Source: Diaporthe sp. PMI_573 (lineage: Eukaryota; Ascomycota; Sordariomycetes; Diaporthales; Diaporthaceae). Taken from it: a stretch of DNA of 64,000 bases. Of the stretch, positions 61,001 through 64,000 are shown one piece after another (the first letter of the stretch is position 1; every line of letters starts with the position of its first letter). The DNA lies in assembly GCA_021399435.1 (NCBI GenBank), contig JAJTUP010000117.1, positions 90,896 to 154,895 on the forward strand, read 5' to 3'. Under the pieces are notes generated by a model. That model saw only the letters and a program-made list of their open reading frames with translations, was not told where the DNA came from and did no database searches. The position numbers were made by a program, and so were the translations under genes.

Positions 61001-64000
61001 TGGGCCCCTTTGGTCTGGTGATCAGCTATGCCCAGCCCTTAGATGCTTACTTTCCTAGCCTACCTGGCCCCGACAGCAAGTATCATTGCTGCAATGTGCC
61101 ACTGACTGATTTTCTTTCGAGCACGGCGGCCCGAGATCAGCGAGAGCAGCACCCACAAGGCCACCCGTGTCGCGGCCTCTCTTGCCAGTAGGCGTACTCA
61201 TTGAGATATCGATGTTCACCGTGCCTTTACCTTTCATGACTCGATCGTCCTCCCAAGCAGTCTGGTATGTACGATTAACCAAAGCTGCTTGATGATAACG
61301 GCGCCTACCGAAAACGCGTTGCTGCAAAATTTCGCTCACTCGCTCACGCAAGCGACTGTAGACCTTATTGTGTAGTGGGCTTCTGAATACCAAATGTGTC
61401 CGGGCCTTCCTTCTTGCCCCCTTCCCCCATTTTGTGTGGCACGGGAGCGATTGATGGTTGCAGGATTCCAAGGAGTAAGGTTTCATTCGAATAGGGCAGG
61501 GCATAGTTCATGGGAGAGCAAAAGGACCCCGCCATTCGCAGAGCAGACACCACACCACTGCTGGGGGGCTTCTGTCATTGGCTCGGCGCCGGCTCCGAGA
61601 AAGATGCTGATTGTTGTGTCTCAATCCCGCCCAGCATCTCGATAGCGACACCGATGACACGTCACTCACGTCACAAGGCCCTCACGCGTGGAAATAGCAC
61701 GCAGCGAGGCAGCGCATCAGAGTTTCCCTGGGATGTTGGATCTCGTCAACGTGGGGTGGCGAGTGTTTGTCTCACCCGCTGAGAACTGCCACCCTCCAAT
61801 ACTTTGTCCCGGAGGCACCGCCGGATACGCCTACGGGCCGGTGCTGTTTCTCAGAATTTTGAATCGAACCTTTGGCTCGGGCCCGCTTCCATATCATTGA
61901 TGCCGGGCAGGAGGAAAAGAAATGACGATCAAGCTATATCTACTTTCTACTACTGAACCTCCAAGTATCCCGAGTAAGTACCGTGCCAGCAGTCAGCCTG
62001 TCTTTGTAACCCGATCATCTATGCAATTGACGACGCCGCACTCGAGCACTGCTGTCCGTTTTTCGGCCGGCGGCCAGCCGTCACCAACTGAACAACACCC
62101 AGGCTGAAGAGCAAGTGAGGCTGCAAAAACAAAGTCAGCGTGGTTCGACATGGCAGAGATATTTACGCCTTCAATACCTGAATGCCAGAAGTGATTGCTA
62201 ATGAGATTTATTTACTACCACCTTCACTGACATCTTGCGCGTGTGCACCGGCGCTGCTTTAGATGTGACCAAGCAGCCCAGTCGACACCATTGACCCCAA
62301 AGCTACTTCTACCGTTCGATGCGTTGCGCCCACTGACCCAGAGGTGTTGGGATCGTACAGCGAGCAAAGACCAGTCTGGGGGGCCCCCTTGCCCTCTGGA
62401 ATCCACCCACTAGACCGTGCACGCCGAGACCGGATCCACAGTTCGTCGAAATGCTGTTGCTGGAGATGCGGAAAATCTTTCCCATCCGACTCGATGGGCC
62501 GTTTGTTGTTGCTTGGAGGACCTCGATATGATCACCCCAGGGGTTTATACCGTCGACTCATCTGCGCCGGGCTGTCCTGTCACCACCAGCCATCCGTTTG
62601 CCCACTGATGAAATCTGAACAACCCGGCCACGGTCCCTGGCCATACCATACCCGCGGCTCTCTCAAAGCCATTCCCGCTGCAAAGTCATGAGTAGGCAAC
62701 CATTGGCGGCGCAGCACTCTCCGGTGCCTGTTCTGAAGACGGTCAACTGCGTACTGTGGTCATCTCGAGTACCCGTCCCTCTTTCCCCTTCAACCACACA
62801 GGCTCAACAAAGGTCAAGGAACTGGGTAAGCAGCCAGCCTTCCTCCAAAAGCAGGTCCCCTTGGTGCACTGGAGGATCCAGCAGGTGGGTCCAATTCCAG
62901 GGCACGCTTCATGTCCTCTGACCCGGCTCCCATCCGATCGGTCCTTGTTGGTCATAACCATCCACCACAATGCAGCCCTTGGTCGGACAGCACCTCCGGG
63001 TTTTCCCACAGCAATGATGACCTTCCTAACTGGTATGACCACCCAACGACGACCGTCAGCATGCCTCTTGGCCTGGCCTTCTCGTTGATCAGCGCCAGCC
63101 TGTGCATTAGCCCCATGAGGGAATTCATCAGACCGACTATGCCAGGTTTCTTCCCCCCAGCGCAGCCGGCGACACATGCATATTCTGAACCAACAGCGTC
63201 GATCAGGATTAGAGCGCCAGGACTAAGATCACGCCCGTGTTAATCCTCCTCTTCTTCCTGCACGATTGACCCCACCGCCAACGACATCATTGACGATATT
63301 GGCCGCTCTCACCTCCTGACCTCACGACTCATTTCCGAGCCTGCCGGCCTGTGACAGATCAAGAAAGAGAGAAGGGAAACGGGTTTACACCCGAAGCCGA
63401 GAATTGCCAACACGAGAAGCCAGCCTTGCCCCGCGCGGTGCTGTCTAGAGCCCCCCTCCTTGCGTCTGCAGGTGTGGGAAACAAGCCTGTCGAGATGACC
63501 AGCGCTGCCGTGGTACGAAGGGCGTCCGGAAGGGCCCGAATCGGTATAGAAGCAAAGCAAAAGCAAAAAGAACAGACAGGGGTTTTCCCAGCCCGCTCAC
63601 ATCCACGGCAGAGGCTACTTGAGCGCCAAAGCCATGCGTCCAATATCTCGCTTCGAGGGACTGGAAGATAATCCAAGCTGGTGGGGAACGATCGGGCCGC
63701 AATACCAGAAGGTCCTGACGGTGATCTTGCCGCATGTGGGCCTAGATTGACGTTAAATACATATTTTGCCCCTTCACCAAATCATGCACCACTCCCGCGA
63801 GACTGTCTTCAAAGCAAGGGCTGACGACCCAGCGAGATACCATTGTCCCTCGTCGACATTCTTCGAATGACTGATGTCGGTTGGGCTGAGCCGTGTATTG
63901 TCTTCGACACGATCAACCAATGAACCGTACCACTCGGCACCCCACGCCTACCACATGCGAGCCGGACCAGACGACTTGCTCCGATGCGAGAGAGTGGACG
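58045..64000. other. No supported gene, 6 kb
   Basis: Upstream of the bZIP gene. All ORFs are below 150 codons, overlap on opposite strands and lack domains. No repeats with clear ends were seen. 58204-58447 has short reiterated GTATATGTGGGTGTATG-like sequence. Long upstream regions are common for fungal regulator genes. A non-coding RNA or an exon of a gene outside the window cannot be excluded. Confidence 0.45.

Noticed and set aside
1..64000. CRISPR arrays or telomeric repeats
   Set aside because: No spaced identical repeats or TTAGGG arrays were seen; tandem arrays present are minisatellites.

Overview
The window looks like a transposon-rich accessory region of a filamentous ascomycete. 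The evidence is short GT-AG introns (about 50-190 nt), three Zn(II)2Cys6 regulators, ATF-type bZIP proteins, a CAP20/perilipin-like lipid-droplet protein, a Tad-type LINE, Fot1/pogo and hAT transposons, and C-to-T changes at CpA that resemble RIP. Sordariomycetes is the best guess, at low confidence. No rRNA, tRNA, CRISPR array or telomere repeat was found.

Layout. 1-12.3 kb: a hypothetical gene, hAT fragments, a single-pass Ser/Thr-rich membrane protein (4415-6147, minus), and a graveyard of a GPI-anchor tail, a minisatellite, a pogo relic and an Argonaute PAZ relic. 12.3-22.6 kb: a 5.3-kb hAT (hAT-3) with matching inverted repeats and an exact 8-bp target duplication, holding an extra 2.2-kb block with its own ORFs. 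It is followed by a deleted hAT (hAT-4) abutting a 5'-truncated Helitron-type PIF1 helicase, which is itself broken inside Walker A. 24-28.7 kb: a DUF1349 gene, then a Tad-like LINE whose endonuclease ORF runs in frame into the end of a ComA-type phosphosulfolactate synthase gene. 29-34.7 kb: an intact five-exon Zn2Cys6 gene and a frameshifted bZIP copy. 36.6-42.1 kb: a DDE-integrase element with a convergent partner gene, then a Zn2Cys6 gene whose 5' half is replaced by a hAT transposase N-terminus (candidate host-transposase fusion). 42.9-47 kb: CAP20-like and short coiled-coil genes. 48.2-49.4 kb: another deleted hAT. 50.9-58 kb: a six-exon Zn2Cys6 gene with one frameshift and an apparently intact bZIP gene related to the broken copy. 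58-64 kb: no supported gene.

The genes do not form one pathway. Conserved regulators and small cell-biology genes sit between at least five hAT lineages and other elements, and several host genes carry transposon junctions. The strongest candidates for something new are the hAT/Zn2Cys6 fusion, the cargo-bearing hAT-3 and the integrase element with its paired gene. All calls come from reading the sequence; no database search was run.
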